From SZUA-309 sp965215995 (lineage in GTDB: Bacteria > Pseudomonadota > Gammaproteobacteria > Pseudomonadales > Azotimanducaceae): a DNA stretch of 64,000 bases. Positions within the stretch are counted from its first letter, which is position 1; each line of letters starts with the position of its first letter. The stretch lies in the NCBI GenBank assembly GCA_965215995.1, contig OZ244128.1, forward strand, positions 4,836,001 through 4,900,000, in the 5' to 3' direction. Both the position numbers and the translations under genes were made by a program. The notes beneath the pieces are model-generated. The model ran no database searches. It saw nothing but the letters and a program-made list of their open reading frames with translations, and was not told the origin of the DNA. Positions 42,239 through 50,776 of the stretch are shown here, one piece after another.

Positions 42239-42411
42239 GTTCACTAGCGGACATGAGCGCGGTTATCCGAGACCGCAAGAACGGGGAACTGACGCTCGAA
42301 GAGTTCAAGGAACAGGTGAAGGCCGTCTTCCTGGCTATGCCCGAGCATGATCGCCAGATCATGGAAAGGATCGTGAATGCCGTCACCGGCCGTGAGGAGG
42401 TGAAGTCATGA
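42235..42411 (+). CDS. Small element protein, 58 residues
   Basis: Unrecognised. It begins MSSLADMSAVIRDRKNGELT and overlaps its neighbours at both ends through ATGA junctions (42235-42238 and 42408-42411). The upstream GGAGGA serves as ribosome binding site. The sequence is predicted helical (LEEFKEQVKAVFLAMPEHDRQ). Gene packing and codon use support it as real although it is very short. Confidence 0.6.
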   Translation: MSSLADMSAVIRDRKNGELTLEEFKEQVKAVFLAMPEHDRQIMERIVNAVTGREEVKS

Positions 42412-42629
42412 GTGATCAGTCAGCTTGGGAACGACTCGCCGAACTTGGTCCGGAAGGTGCGAAGGCCCTGAATGCTGAAGAGCAGATGGAACTGCTCGAG
42501 CAGATGTGCCACCAAGCGACGCAGAAGCAGCTCAACCTATTGGCTGACTCGATTTTCGTCATCAAGCTGGAATCTGGCGACGAAGAAGCGGCGAAGTCGT
42601 TCGCGAGGGAGGTATGGGGCCATGGTTAA
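42408..42629 (+). CDS. Small element protein, 73 residues
   Basis: Unrecognised, helical and acidic (MSDQSAWERLAELGPEGAKAL, EQMELLEQMCHQATQKQLNLL). GAGGAGG lies just before its start. It overlaps the genes on both sides and so belongs to the left operon of the element. Confidence 0.6.
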   Translation: MSDQSAWERLAELGPEGAKALNAEEQMELLEQMCHQATQKQLNLLADSIFVIKLESGDEEAAKSFAREVWGHG

Positions 42630-42888
42630 AGACAACCCGCTACTCTCCGACGATCCAGAAACCACCGCACTTCGCATCAACAATCTGCTCGCGCTGGCTC
42701 AGCTGGCATGCGCATCCGAGATCGAGCGTATCGACGGCGAGGATCTGACGGGTGCGGATCTGATGTACGGCTCGGAGCTGGCTATCCAGATCGCCCGTGA
42801 AGCCGTGTCCTGGCTTGGTCAGGTGGACTACCGACGAGAGCCTACACCCGACCCCGCCAACGTCTCACAGCTGCCGGCCGGCGACTGA
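42622..42888 (+). CDS. Small element protein, 88 residues
   Basis: Unrecognised. It begins MVKDNPLLSDDPETTALRIN with GGGAGG upstream, overlaps the previous gene by 8 bp and is followed by an intrinsic terminator, closing the four-gene left operon. Predicted helical (NNLLALAQLACASEIERID, ELAIQIAREAVSWLGQV). Confidence 0.6.
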   Translation: MVKDNPLLSDDPETTALRINNLLALAQLACASEIERIDGEDLTGADLMYGSELAIQIAREAVSWLGQVDYRREPTPDPANVSQLPAGD

Positions 42889-42932
42889 GGCACTCTAACC
42901 CTGCGCCACTTCCCCGGCGCATTCCCTTTCTG

Positions 42933-42954
42933 GGCCCCTTCGGGGGCCTTTCTT
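42933..42954 (+). terminator. Intrinsic terminator of the left operon of the element
   Basis: GGCCCC (42933-42938), loop TTCG, GGGGCC (42943-42948), then TTTCTT. Confidence 0.85.
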
Positions 42955-43048
42955 CTACGGCAATGAAGCAGCCAATGTGGTCAGAGCGTGTACGGATGAG
43001 ATCATTCCGCGCAAGTTATAAGATAATCTCGAAAGGAGGGGCTGACGC

Positions 43049-43672
43049 ATGGAGCTCGCCACCGTAATCATTCAATACGCATCTTGGCCTGTCGCAGTAC
43101 TGATCTTGTTTCTTGTGTTTAGAAAACCGATCTCAAGCCTTATTGAACGCACTGAAGAGTTAAGTGTTGGATCAATGCGCGCTGGCGTGCGGCAATCCGC
43201 AGCTCAGGTTTCTCCAGATCCGCTAGTAACCGTAGACAACCCAGCATATACGCCGCGTTCTCTGACCCACGAAATGCAGTTACTGATGGAGAACCTACCT
43301 CGTCTAGGCATTGAAGTAGATCAACTTGACGCGAGATCTACGCGCTTAGTGGATCTAGTCGGACGATCGATACTGCAGAATCAATTTCTATGGACCCACA
43401 CCATGATCTATGGGACCCAGATTGAGGCTCTACGATGGATGGTTCAGCATGACGACCGGCCAATCTCTAAAGACAACGTGGAACCTTTCTACAAAGAGCA
43501 TCTAAAGATCGCGAAGCCGCTGGACGTGATTCTGCCAAAGGACGTCGATGAATATCTCTCCTTCTTGGTGCAGCAGGGACTGATTTCGACAGTTGGTGAC
43601 CTGATAAACCTGACCGACAAAGGACGGGACTATGTCGATTTCGCGGCCAATGCTCCGCAGAGAGGGTTGTAA
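43049..43672 (+). CDS. Membrane-anchored protein of unknown function in the element
   Basis: 207-residue protein with one N-terminal membrane helix (IIQYASWPVAVLILFLVF) and a cytoplasmic part without a recognised domain; it ends with a segment resembling a small winged helix (VDEYLSFLVQQGLISTVGDLINLTDKGRDYVDF). AAAGGAGGGG precedes the ATG. Base composition is clearly more AT-rich than the surrounding genes, and the 160-bp gap before it contains TGTACGGATGAG, another partial arm-like motif. It lies in the cargo position of the element between regulatory and structural genes and could be a defence or exclusion gene; that is inference only. Confidence 0.65.
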   Translation: MELATVIIQYASWPVAVLILFLVFRKPISSLIERTEELSVGSMRAGVRQSAAQVSPDPLVTVDNPAYTPRSLTHEMQLLMENLPRLGIEVDQLDARSTRLVDLVGRSILQNQFLWTHTMIYGTQIEALRWMVQHDDRPISKDNVEPFYKEHLKIAKPLDVILPKDVDEYLSFLVQQGLISTVGDLINLTDKGRDYVDFAANAPQRGL

Positions 43673-43678
43673 AAGAGT

Positions 43679-43894
43679 ATGAATCGCAAACTTTCACTGA
43701 AGCAGCTCCACGGAGAGTTGCTCCACATTGCAGTCAACAGACCACCTAATGACCCGCGCTTTGACGCACTAAAAAAGCTAGTGAGCGAGGATTTAAAGAG
43801 AGCTGAGGATTGGGATCTGGAACCCGATCAAGAGAGAACGCTCAGCGAATGGTGGCAGAGCTATGTGGACCTTTCGCGGTTCATACGCAGGTAA
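43679..43894 (+). CDS. Small cargo protein, 71 residues
   Basis: Unrecognised basic protein (MNRKLSLKQLHGELLHIAVN, EWWQSYVDLSRFIRR) 6 bp after the membrane-protein gene, of similar AT-rich composition and probably cotranscribed. AAAAGAG lies before the start. Confidence 0.55.
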   Translation: MNRKLSLKQLHGELLHIAVNRPPNDPRFDALKKLVSEDLKRAEDWDLEPDQERTLSEWWQSYVDLSRFIRR

Positions 43895-43907
43895 CGCCGG
43901 AAAACCA

Positions 43908-45449
43908 TCACCTTTGCCCCCTCCGCCGAATCGGCATACCGGAAGCTGCAAACATCCGTTGCCCGGTTCCATCAGCGAGCATCCGCTGAAACTCTGACCG
44001 AACCAGCACCCGGAATCCAGCCATGGGATCACCAGACACCTCGATGGGTGGCGCCTGTGCACCTCGTTGGTCGATGATCTGCACACCTCCACCGCCAGTA
44101 CCATTGGCGAGGACCTTCCCGCTGGATCCAGGCACGAAGACCTCAGGACCCCGCTCACCGACCAGATAGGCCCGGCCACCAGCCACCGGACCACCATGGG
44201 CACGCTCACCAGAGATCAGCTTACCGAAGCCGAGGAAGCCACCGCCCGGGTTACCGAATCCGAAAAGGTCGAACAGTCTTGAGGCAAGCGCTCGAGCAGC
44301 CATCTGCTGCAGCGTTCTGGCAAACGACTCCGCCATGCTCTTGAAACCGCTCTCTGCGGCGACCACCAGGTTGTCGGTGAACAAGGTTACGAAGGTCCGC
44401 TTGGCCTGTTCCGCCTTGTCCAGCATCTCCGCAAAGGCCTTTGTTTGAGCGTCTATGGCAGTCGTCATGACTTCAGAAGCATCCAGCACAGAGCTCGGTG
44501 GTGCGATCTCACGCGACGTCACTGTCGGAGCGATCTGAGGAACCGGACGAGGGCGAGCCGGCGGCAAGCCGCGGTCGATAGTGATTTCGCCTCCCGTGGA
44601 AGCCCCTCCGGAAGCGACGCGTGCGAACTTGAAAAAGTCCTTGAACGGCGTCGCCAGTTTAGAGAGGGCCCCCGTCAGGCCGGATTCACCCGACAGTTTC
44701 TCAACGAGTTCACCTGCGCTTAGCGCTGCACCTGCGAGCTGTCCTGAGAAGAGCCGGGCACTCTGCGATAGCTCCGTGATCTTCTGATTTGCTTCGGAGA
44801 GTTTCCTGCGCTGGCTGTCGCTCCAGACCTGTCCGTCGAGCTCGCGGCGAAGCTCGCGCAGACCTTGTTCACCCTGATTCAGGAACTGCAGGAATGTGGT
44901 TCCTTCAGCATCGAAGAGTTTGAAGGCCAGCCGGAGCCTGCTGATCTGATCGGTGTTTTGCTCGAAGGCTCGGGCGAGGGTGATCATCCGCTGGTCGAGG
45001 GACAGCTGACTGAACCGTGTGGCGTCGATCCCGAGCTCTCTGAGCGCACCTCGAGCCTCACCTGTGCCGATCGCCGCTTCCTGCGCACGACGAGCGAGGC
45101 GCTGCAGGCCTGTGTTGAACTGATTGATGTTGACACCAGCCCGCTCCGCGATGAGTTGCCAGGCTTGGAGCTCGCGGGCGGAAACACCCAGGCGGGTGCC
45201 GACCAGGTCCAGGTTCTCCGCGAGGCGGGCCGTGCTGGTTAGCGCTGCTGTGATGCCACCTCCAGCGAGTACCGCCAGACTGGCTTTCGCGCTCCGCCCG
45301 AGCGTCCGAAAGGCGCTACTGCCTCTGCGACTCATGCTCTCGAATCGTTTCTCGAAGCGAGAGAGGCGGTTGTTTGTCCGCTTCAGCTCAGAAACGAACT
45401 GCGCAGTCTTCAGCTCAAGATCGGCGGTGAGGTTTCCAGCGCTGGCCAT
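43908..45449 (-). CDS. Phage tail tape measure protein, short
   Basis: Phage tail length-determining protein of 513 residues. N-terminal region LELKTAQFVSELKRTNNRLSRFEKRFE and ASLAVLAGGGITAALTSTARLAENLDLVGTRLGVSARELQAWQLIAERAG match lambda-like tape measure openings; the C terminus has the widely conserved HGGPVAGGRAYLVGERGPEVFVP stretch. Long-tailed phages usually have 700-1500 residues, so this would make a very short tail or be an internally deleted copy. Other tail genes are missing. It is 188 bp downstream of the capsid gene on the same strand. Confidence 0.85.
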   Translation of the reverse strand: MASAGNLTADLELKTAQFVSELKRTNNRLSRFEKRFESMSRRGSSAFRTLGRSAKASLAVLAGGGITAALTSTARLAENLDLVGTRLGVSARELQAWQLIAERAGVNINQFNTGLQRLARRAQEAAIGTGEARGALRELGIDATRFSQLSLDQRMITLARAFEQNTDQISRLRLAFKLFDAEGTTFLQFLNQGEQGLRELRRELDGQVWSDSQRRKLSEANQKITELSQSARLFSGQLAGAALSAGELVEKLSGESGLTGALSKLATPFKDFFKFARVASGGASTGGEITIDRGLPPARPRPVPQIAPTVTSREIAPPSSVLDASEVMTTAIDAQTKAFAEMLDKAEQAKRTFVTLFTDNLVVAAESGFKSMAESFARTLQQMAARALASRLFDLFGFGNPGGGFLGFGKLISGERAHGGPVAGGRAYLVGERGPEVFVPGSSGKVLANGTGGGGVQIIDQRGAQAPPIEVSGDPMAGFRVLVRSEFQRMLADGTGQRMFAASGMPIRRRGQR

Positions 45450-45637
45450 GATGTCCTCCTACACGATGAAAGGATGCCCGCCGCGCGAGAGATGATCCTC
45501 AGTGCTCGCCGCGGGCTCTGGGTGTTTGAGGCCACCGCCCAGTGGGCCAGCGATGGACATGGTGATCTGAGTACAGCTCTGCCGGGGCAATCACCATGTC
45601 CTACGACTCGCAACGCCGATGGAAGAACGCCCCGGAC

Positions 45638-46825
45638 TTACGAGACAGCACACTTGATCATGCGGATCGCATGATCATCGAGCGTCTTACCGGCCACCCG
45701 GCGCCTTACGTACCACTTGGTGGTCCCTGGCGTCGTGATTGACGGGTCGACTGTGATACGGAGACCGCCCTGCTCAGCGAACACATAGCCCTTCATGAAG
45801 TCACCAAACGCCACAGGATGGGTGTTGGCGCCGATGTCGGGCATGTCTTCAGCAACAACCACCGGATAACCACAGAGCAAGCTGGGTTGCCCTTGGATCA
45901 GGTTGTCGGTCCAGAGGTAGCGACCATCCTGATCTTTCCACTTCCGCATCACGCCAGCGGTGGAAGAGTTCATCGCCCAGACGGCATTCTGACGGTAGCC
46001 CTGACGCAGCGAGTAGATCGTGTTGTAGAGGATGTCTCCCGGGCCGCTGGGCGGTGAATCCACAGACTGCACAGGGAACCCACCGGCAACACCGGTGGGG
46101 ATGTACTGCAGCGTGCCAAACGCTCGAGCAGGGGAATCCGCATCTCCGGTGGAGACCGGCGTGGTGTTCAGGAAACCGGTCGGCTTGTTGGTGCCGTTTC
46201 CGGACACGATCGAAGCGCCGATCTCCTTGGCATGGTCCTCAACCACGTTATCGACCAGCCAGCTGGCCACGTCGAACTGGATGTCCAGAATGGATTCCTC
46301 CGACGCCGCGGGATAGCTGTACACCGTGCCCCAGGTCGGCTCTACGTCCTCAAGCTGCGGCGTGCTCGTGGCGTTTCTGGTATCTCCTTCACCGACCCAC
46401 CCGGAGGTGGCGCCGTTGACATTCACCAGGTGATGGTAGTCGCTGGTTTCGGTTTGGACCCGCTTCACGATGGCCAGGAACGGGCTGATGTCCACGATCC
46501 GCTTGGCGATCTGGTTCTCGATCTCCTTGGGAACAGCATAGCCGCCGGCATTGTTGTCACCGATGGTGACGTCTTTCTGCATCATGCCGAGCTGTTGGCG
46601 AGCGTGTTCGTCGTTGCCAGCGGAGCGGATCCAAGTTTCGAAGGCCTTGGTGTATTCCGGGTTGGCAGGCTCATCACCGGGGCCGAGAGACCCGATCCGA
46701 ACGCCGGCGTTCTCTACCTGCTCGAGCCTGGCGAACAACTCGTCAACCCGTGCGTTGTTGGCTGACTTGAAGTCCTCGAACGTGACGCCGAGCTCCTTCA
46801 TGAGCCTCTTCATTTCTTCGTACAT
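45638..46825 (-). CDS. HK97-type major capsid protein
   Basis: Major head protein, 395 residues from the ATG at 46825 (an in-frame TTG at 46852 is less likely). An N-terminal coiled-coil delta region (MYEEMKRLMKELGVTFEDFKSANNARVDELFARLEQVE) is followed by the HK97 fold, recognised by GDNNAGGYAVPKEIENQI, GATSGWVGEGDTRNATSTPQLEDVEP and ILYNTIYSLRQGYRQNAVWAMNSST. No protease gene to remove the delta region and no portal gene are seen nearby, so head assembly would need functions from another phage or is no longer possible. Confidence 0.92.
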   Translation of the reverse strand: MYEEMKRLMKELGVTFEDFKSANNARVDELFARLEQVENAGVRIGSLGPGDEPANPEYTKAFETWIRSAGNDEHARQQLGMMQKDVTIGDNNAGGYAVPKEIENQIAKRIVDISPFLAIVKRVQTETSDYHHLVNVNGATSGWVGEGDTRNATSTPQLEDVEPTWGTVYSYPAASEESILDIQFDVASWLVDNVVEDHAKEIGASIVSGNGTNKPTGFLNTTPVSTGDADSPARAFGTLQYIPTGVAGGFPVQSVDSPPSGPGDILYNTIYSLRQGYRQNAVWAMNSSTAGVMRKWKDQDGRYLWTDNLIQGQPSLLCGYPVVVAEDMPDIGANTHPVAFGDFMKGYVFAEQGGLRITVDPSITTPGTTKWYVRRRVAGKTLDDHAIRMIKCAVS

Positions 46826-47081
46826 GGGGTGCTTACGCCTCCTAATCTTCAAAACACGTCAACCGCCGGTCAGGCGACCGACGTAAGCAATCTCTACGTA
46901 TTCCGAAGTTCGGGGCTGTTCGCAGGTGGCGTCACGCACGCCTGAGACAAGCCGAGAATCTCTCGGGACGACTTCGACCCAATCCGGTTTCACTTCACGC
47001 TACATCGGCAGGTTGAATACACAGATCGCGTCTCGCAGTCTGTCTATCGAAGTTCGACAAGCGATAGAGTACATCAATCGA

Positions 47082-47348
47082 TCAAACATGGTCCACACTG
47101 TCGTCATCTCCAAGTTCGCCGTTCACACCGGCGCGCTCGGCATGGAGATCGCCAAGGCCAAAAAGCACGGTGGCGATTTCTTCATCAGTGCAACCAGCGT
47201 GCGTTTGGAGTTCGCAGCCATAGTGCAGGAGGGCCACCCCATACGCTTCAAAGTCCGGAATTGCCCCTCGGCTGATCTGCTCCTGCATGGCTTCGCGCAT
47301 CTGAGTCAGATACGTCGTTGATTGCTGCTGTTGTTCCTCAGACATCAT
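47082..47348 (-). CDS. Small protein after the terminase small subunit
   Basis: Unrecognised 88-residue acidic protein (MMSEEQQQQSTTYLTQMREAM), overlapping the 3' end of the small terminase gene by 11 bp. Predicted helical with TDEEIATVLFGLGDLHAER. It is placed between small terminase and capsid, where phages encode head or packaging accessory proteins. Confidence 0.6.
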   Translation of the reverse strand: MMSEEQQQQSTTYLTQMREAMQEQISRGAIPDFEAYGVALLHYGCELQTHAGCTDEEIATVLFGLGDLHAERAGVNGELGDDDSVDHV

Positions 47349-47793
47349 CGAATGAGTCCTCCGGTCGTTTCGGCTTGTAGGGGTCTTCGGGCTGCACATC
47401 GAGCCTGAGGCGAGCTGTCGGATTCAGGCCGAGGCTGGATCCCAGCGAGTTGATCGCCCTCGTGGCCTCGTTCAGGACGGTCAGAGCAGGGTGTTTTTTC
47501 AGCCCTTGCGGTGACTGGACCGTGATGCCGTCTCTGTCGATCTCTGCCTGGGCCGAGCGCAGGTTTGCCACCGCCATGGCGTAGGCCTCGAGCGTCGGCA
47601 GGTCCAACTCGGTCACCAAATGGTTGCGGGCGAGTTCGGCATAGGTGCGATTCCACACCGCCTTCGCTTCATCGCTCAGGTTCTCAGGCGCTTTGAGCGA
47701 CTTCTGCAGGATTTCGACATTCCCCGCGGGTTTGTCTTTCGCTGTGCCCCGAAGCCGTTTTTTCCGGCTCGGGTCTGGCTTTCGACCTCTCAT
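47338..47793 (-). CDS. P27-family terminase small subunit
   Basis: DNA-recognition subunit of the packaging motor. The start at 47793 gives MRGRKPDPSRKKRLRGTAKDKPAG, the hallmark basic opening of the P27 family, and 151 residues. DLPTLEAYAMAVANLRSAQAEIDRDG and SSLGLNPTARLRLDV are further family blocks. The partner large subunit, which normally follows, is absent; instead a small gene and the capsid gene follow. A lone small terminase is a hallmark of many phage-inducible chromosomal islands, which redirect the helper's large subunit. Confidence 0.9.
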   Translation of the reverse strand: MRGRKPDPSRKKRLRGTAKDKPAGNVEILQKSLKAPENLSDEAKAVWNRTYAELARNHLVTELDLPTLEAYAMAVANLRSAQAEIDRDGITVQSPQGLKKHPALTVLNEATRAINSLGSSLGLNPTARLRLDVQPEDPYKPKRPEDSFDDV

Positions 47794-47902
47794 AATTGTT
47801 GGTACCTCCGACGTAGGTGAAAAGATCAATTTCAAGCACAAGGAAAACTAGGCACCTGCGCGGTCCTTGGTGAAACGACCCAGAGGCGCAGACCGCCCCC
47901 GT

Positions 47903-48070
47903 TCACGCTGCCTCCTTTGCTGCTCTCACCACTTCCATCGCTGCAGCCTCAGTAGTGAGTAGTCTTGCTGCTTCTCGAATCTGTTCGACCTGGTCCGATG
48001 TATCAGTGACCTCGCCGGCGATATGATTCAGTAGCTCGTTGATCCAGAGTTTCAGTTTCCGATCAGACAT
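47903..48070 (-). CDS. Small element protein, 55 residues
   Basis: Unrecognised helical protein (MSDRKLKLWINELLNHIAGE, LLTTEAAAMEVVRAAKEAA). The strong site AAGGAGAG lies 7 bp before the ATG at 48070. The frame is open up to 48238 (MSELGLKNVREYISPI), so a 111-residue form is possible, but that would read through the repeat-rich segment 48092-48213. Confidence 0.55.
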   Translation of the reverse strand: MSDRKLKLWINELLNHIAGEVTDTSDQVEQIREAARLLTTEAAAMEVVRAAKEAA

Positions 48071-48091
48071 CCGTTCTCTCCTTGGGGGGGT

Positions 48092-48272
48092 TGCGTTAGT
48101 TGCGTGAGTTCCAGCACGTAGGTTTTCTCGAACCCACGCATAGAACCAATGCACGCGAACGCGCCCTGCGTGCGTTAGTTCGCTAGGGGGTATGGGGGAT
48201 ATATACTCACGCACGTTTTTCAGGCCCAACTCACTCATCGGGATGACTCAGGATGAGACGTTTGCGTGAGTT
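48092..48272. repeat. Iteron-like repeats, candidate replication origin of the element
   Basis: Five copies of TGCGTKAGTT: direct at 48092-48101, 48101-48110, 48171-48180 and 48263-48272, and an inverted nine-base copy at 48205-48213. An AT stretch (ATATATACT, 48199-48207) lies among them. They overlap the 3' end of the RepA-like gene, the usual place of satellite and plasmid origins. Function is inferred. Confidence 0.55.
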
Positions 48273-49373
48273 CCGGTTCTCGTCCTTGTAGGTTTCTTCC
48301 TTCAAGGTCTGGTCCAGAAGACACTTCGATAGAGCCGCTCGGAACCGGTTCTTGCCCTCCTTGTTGTCCGGGAATCTCTCTACGAGGTCGGGGAAGAATC
48401 CGGTCAGCGTCACGTACACGTTGCCCGGGCCTGTCAGGTTGGCAGGTGTGCGGCGCTGGTGATCACCCATTCGGGCGACATACTCCCTGACGGCTCTGGC
48501 ATCTTCGTTCGCAGCTAGTCGCTTGGCGTCATGTGCAGCCGCCGGATCGCTTGAGAAGGGCACCAGAACGGGCCCGTCCCACGCCAAATCGATCGCAGAT
48601 TCCATCTTCGGGCCGAGGTTGGCCTTCTCATGTGTGAGCTGTAAGACGCCTTCCTGATCGTGAACCAGGGCCAGTCGGCTTCGAGCGCTGTTGTGCCAGG
48701 CGGTAGAGCCGGAGTAGCTGTTGCCGTGACTCCCGTGTCGGGCGGCCATCTTGTCGATGTGGGCCAGCAGCAGGACCGAGGATTCGTTGGTGCGCGCGAT
48801 CTGAGTTCGTAGCTCGCGAATGAAGAAACGGGTCTGGCGCCGGGAGTTCTCATCAGCATCGAACGCGTCTGATGCGTTATCAATGATCACCAGGCCGGCA
48901 CCAGCAGCCGCCTCGACCACGTACTTGAAGGCCTCCGTCATGGTTACTCGCCGCACGCCCTGATCGCTGATCTCCACAGCCAGGGCGGCATCTATCTCGC
49001 TGGCATCGATGACGCTGAAACGCTCCAGTACCCGTTCTCTGGATACGTCATAGACCTTGAGGATCTGCTGCATGCGGTAGGTGATCGTGTTGGCACTGTC
49101 CTCGAGCGACACGTAGAGCACCCGTGCGCGTTTCACCTGTAGCCCGGCCCAGTCCTCACCGGCAGCGACGTGAGCGCCGAGAACGAGTGCCAGGATGGAT
49201 TTGCCGGATCCGCCATGAGCGCCCAGGAGCGTCACCTCATTCAACGGCAGGATGCGATCAATCAGGTGCCGCGGCGCCGGGATCTGCTGATCGAGATCGA
49301 GCCCCACCGGTTGCATCGCTTCCTTGCGACGATTCTCTGCATCGAGCCTGGCTGTCATGTCCTCAACGGACAT
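48231..49373 (-). CDS. RepA-like AAA ATPase (AAA_25, replicative helicase type)
   Basis: 380-residue RecA-fold ATPase of the plasmid RepA/AAA_25 group, likely the element's helicase. Walker A is GAHGGSGKS (residues 51-59), Walker B VIIDNAS near residue 170 (hydrophobic strand LVIID), and SSVLLLAHIDK with GNSYSGSTAWHNSARSRLAL resembles the hexameric helicase core of RSF1010 RepA. The C-terminal 120 residues form a variable region. It overlaps the primase-like gene by 11 bp, and candidate iterons overlap its 3' end, giving a compact replication module. Confidence 0.85.
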   Translation of the reverse strand: MSVEDMTARLDAENRRKEAMQPVGLDLDQQIPAPRHLIDRILPLNEVTLLGAHGGSGKSILALVLGAHVAAGEDWAGLQVKRARVLYVSLEDSANTITYRMQQILKVYDVSRERVLERFSVIDASEIDAALAVEISDQGVRRVTMTEAFKYVVEAAAGAGLVIIDNASDAFDADENSRRQTRFFIRELRTQIARTNESSVLLLAHIDKMAARHGSHGNSYSGSTAWHNSARSRLALVHDQEGVLQLTHEKANLGPKMESAIDLAWDGPVLVPFSSDPAAAHDAKRLAANEDARAVREYVARMGDHQRRTPANLTGPGNVYVTLTGFFPDLVERFPDNKEGKNRFRAALSKCLLDQTLKEETYKDENRNSRKRLILSHPDE

Positions 49374-49842
49374 TGGCCACCTCCAGCGCAGTGCGGATTC
49401 GCTGACCGGCGAGGATCACTCGCTCGAGCTCATCCGGCGTCAGCGTCTCGAAGCGGGAGGCGGCGATCTCCATGACCATCGCTTCGTGTTTGATCACTAG
49501 GAGGAGGTCCTTGTAGTTCCAGCGTGGCTTCGTTCCTTTGCGGGGCTCGAGCTTCTGAGGAAACAGGTCCGCGATCTCGAGACCGATGGCGCCGACGACC
49601 TCATCAGGACTGCAGAGCGCGAAGCAGTGAATCAGGATGGTGCCGTCGCTGGTCTCCTTGATGGAAAGAGAAGCGCGGTTATCTTCGTGAGCAGGACACT
49701 TCGCCAACCACTGGCCGTTGCCGCGGTCACGGACACCCTCTAGACGGTCTAGAAGATCGTGCACGGTGAGGTTCCGCCCGGCACGCCGATGGCTGTTCCT
49801 CTGATTCTGGGCGTCGTGGGCCAGCTGCTCGAACGACTTCAC
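49363..49842 (-). CDS. CHC2 zinc-finger primase-like protein
   Basis: 159-residue protein consisting essentially of a primase zinc-binding domain: WLAKCPAHEDNRASLSI followed by ILIHCFALCSPDEVVGAIGLEIADLF, i.e. the C-x2-H...C-x3-C pattern of the CHC2 finger. There is no TOPRIM or polymerase domain, so it may bind template and recruit another primase, or be a truncated version. It lies directly upstream of the RepA-like helicase gene. Confidence 0.82.
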   Translation of the reverse strand: MKSFEQLAHDAQNQRNSHRRAGRNLTVHDLLDRLEGVRDRGNGQWLAKCPAHEDNRASLSIKETSDGTILIHCFALCSPDEVVGAIGLEIADLFPQKLEPRKGTKPRWNYKDLLLVIKHEAMVMEIAASRFETLTPDELERVILAGQRIRTALEVANVR

Positions 49843-49947
49843 AGCACTACGGCCTGAGGGAGTTCTTGTTTGGGGTCGGCAGCCGGATGTAGAATCAGAG
49901 TCCCCACCGAGATCTCATCCAGCCCGCCTTGTGCGGGCTTTCTCATG

Positions 49948-50250
49948 TCAGGAGGCTCCCTCCCGAGCGATACGTCTCGCTTCTCCAATGGTCAGGAAAT
50001 CCTGTGCACCGACTTTGGTGGTACAGATCTTCCCTTCGTCTTTGAGCTTCCTCGCGGTGTGGTAGTGGATCCCGATTTGCTCAGCCCACTTTTTCAGACT
50101 GATCAGTCCCCAGTCAGGTTGGCCATCCAGCACGAAGATCACTTTTGTGTCTCCGTGCTTGTAGATGGAGCGGATCGGAAAGACATCGCCAGAATCGGCG
50201 TCCCAGCGCTGGCCCTCGGCAAGGTCGTCTTGGTTCGTGTGAGAGTTCAT
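49948..50250 (-). CDS. Excisionase/AlpA-like HTH protein
   Basis: 100-residue DNA-binding protein. The segment LISLKKWAEQIGIHYHTARKLKDEGKI reads as a MerR/excisionase-type winged helix-turn-helix. In integrated elements such a protein near the integrase controls excision or activates the integrase. A hairpin AGCCCGC/GCGGGCT (49921-49938) lies just downstream and may end transcription. Confidence 0.7.
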   Translation of the reverse strand: MNSHTNQDDLAEGQRWDADSGDVFPIRSIYKHGDTKVIFVLDGQPDWGLISLKKWAEQIGIHYHTARKLKDEGKICTTKVGAQDFLTIGEARRIAREGAS

Positions 50251-50299
50251 GCGGGGCAGGGTATGCCCCGGTTGTCACGCTACCGCGTTTCGTGACAGA

Positions 50300-50776
50300 T
50301 CAACGGCGGGTTTTTGACTCGACGTAGTGCTTTCGAATGGTCTCGAGCGTGATGTCTCGCTCCACACCGTTGCGCTGTGTGTAGGTGATGGTGTCTCCGT
50401 CAATATCGGAGAAACAGCTGGTGCGTGAATCTACCAGGTCCTGGATGTTCACCCGGACCCGTTCCGGATCCCATCCGGATAGGTGCATCGCGTCGATCTC
50501 ATCTTTCCAAGGGGCACGCTTTCCGCTTTTTCGCTGGCGCTGTTGCAGGCGGCGCTCGATGTCATCGTGGCGAAGATCGAAGCGGTCAGCGAGGAGGATA
50601 AGCAGCCAGTGATAATCAGAGCGCAGAAGATCCAGGGGCGCGTCTTTGATCAGCTCGATTAGCTGCTCCGACGGCACAACACCTGCCGCTTGCCGCATCT
50701 TGATCAACACGTCGAACCACTGCGAGATTCGAATGGCGATCTCTGGATCTGTATTGTCGCGTGGATCGTCACTCAT
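50300..50776 (-). CDS. Protein of unknown function after the integrase gene
   Basis: Unrecognised 158-residue protein overlapping the integrase stop in an ATGA junction, therefore translated together with it. It has WFDVLIKMRQAAGVVPSEQLIELI and a C-terminal DIDGDTITYTQRNGVERDITLETIRKHY. No membrane helix. It might be a regulatory or excision cofactor; nothing in the sequence decides. Confidence 0.6.
   Translation of the reverse strand: MSDDPRDNTDPEIAIRISQWFDVLIKMRQAAGVVPSEQLIELIKDAPLDLLRSDYHWLLILLADRFDLRHDDIERRLQQRQRKSGKRAPWKDEIDAMHLSGWDPERVRVNIQDLVDSRTSCFSDIDGDTITYTQRNGVERDITLETIRKHYVESKTRR

Noticed and set aside
47043..47068. Inverted repeat TCTATCG/CGATAGA as terminator between terminase-side genes and capsid gene
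   Set aside because: Loop of 12 nt, low GC and no T tract on either strand.
46926..47321. 131-residue plus-strand frame between capsid and small terminase genes
   Set aside because: Antisense to the 88-residue ORF for much of its length and without recognisable features.
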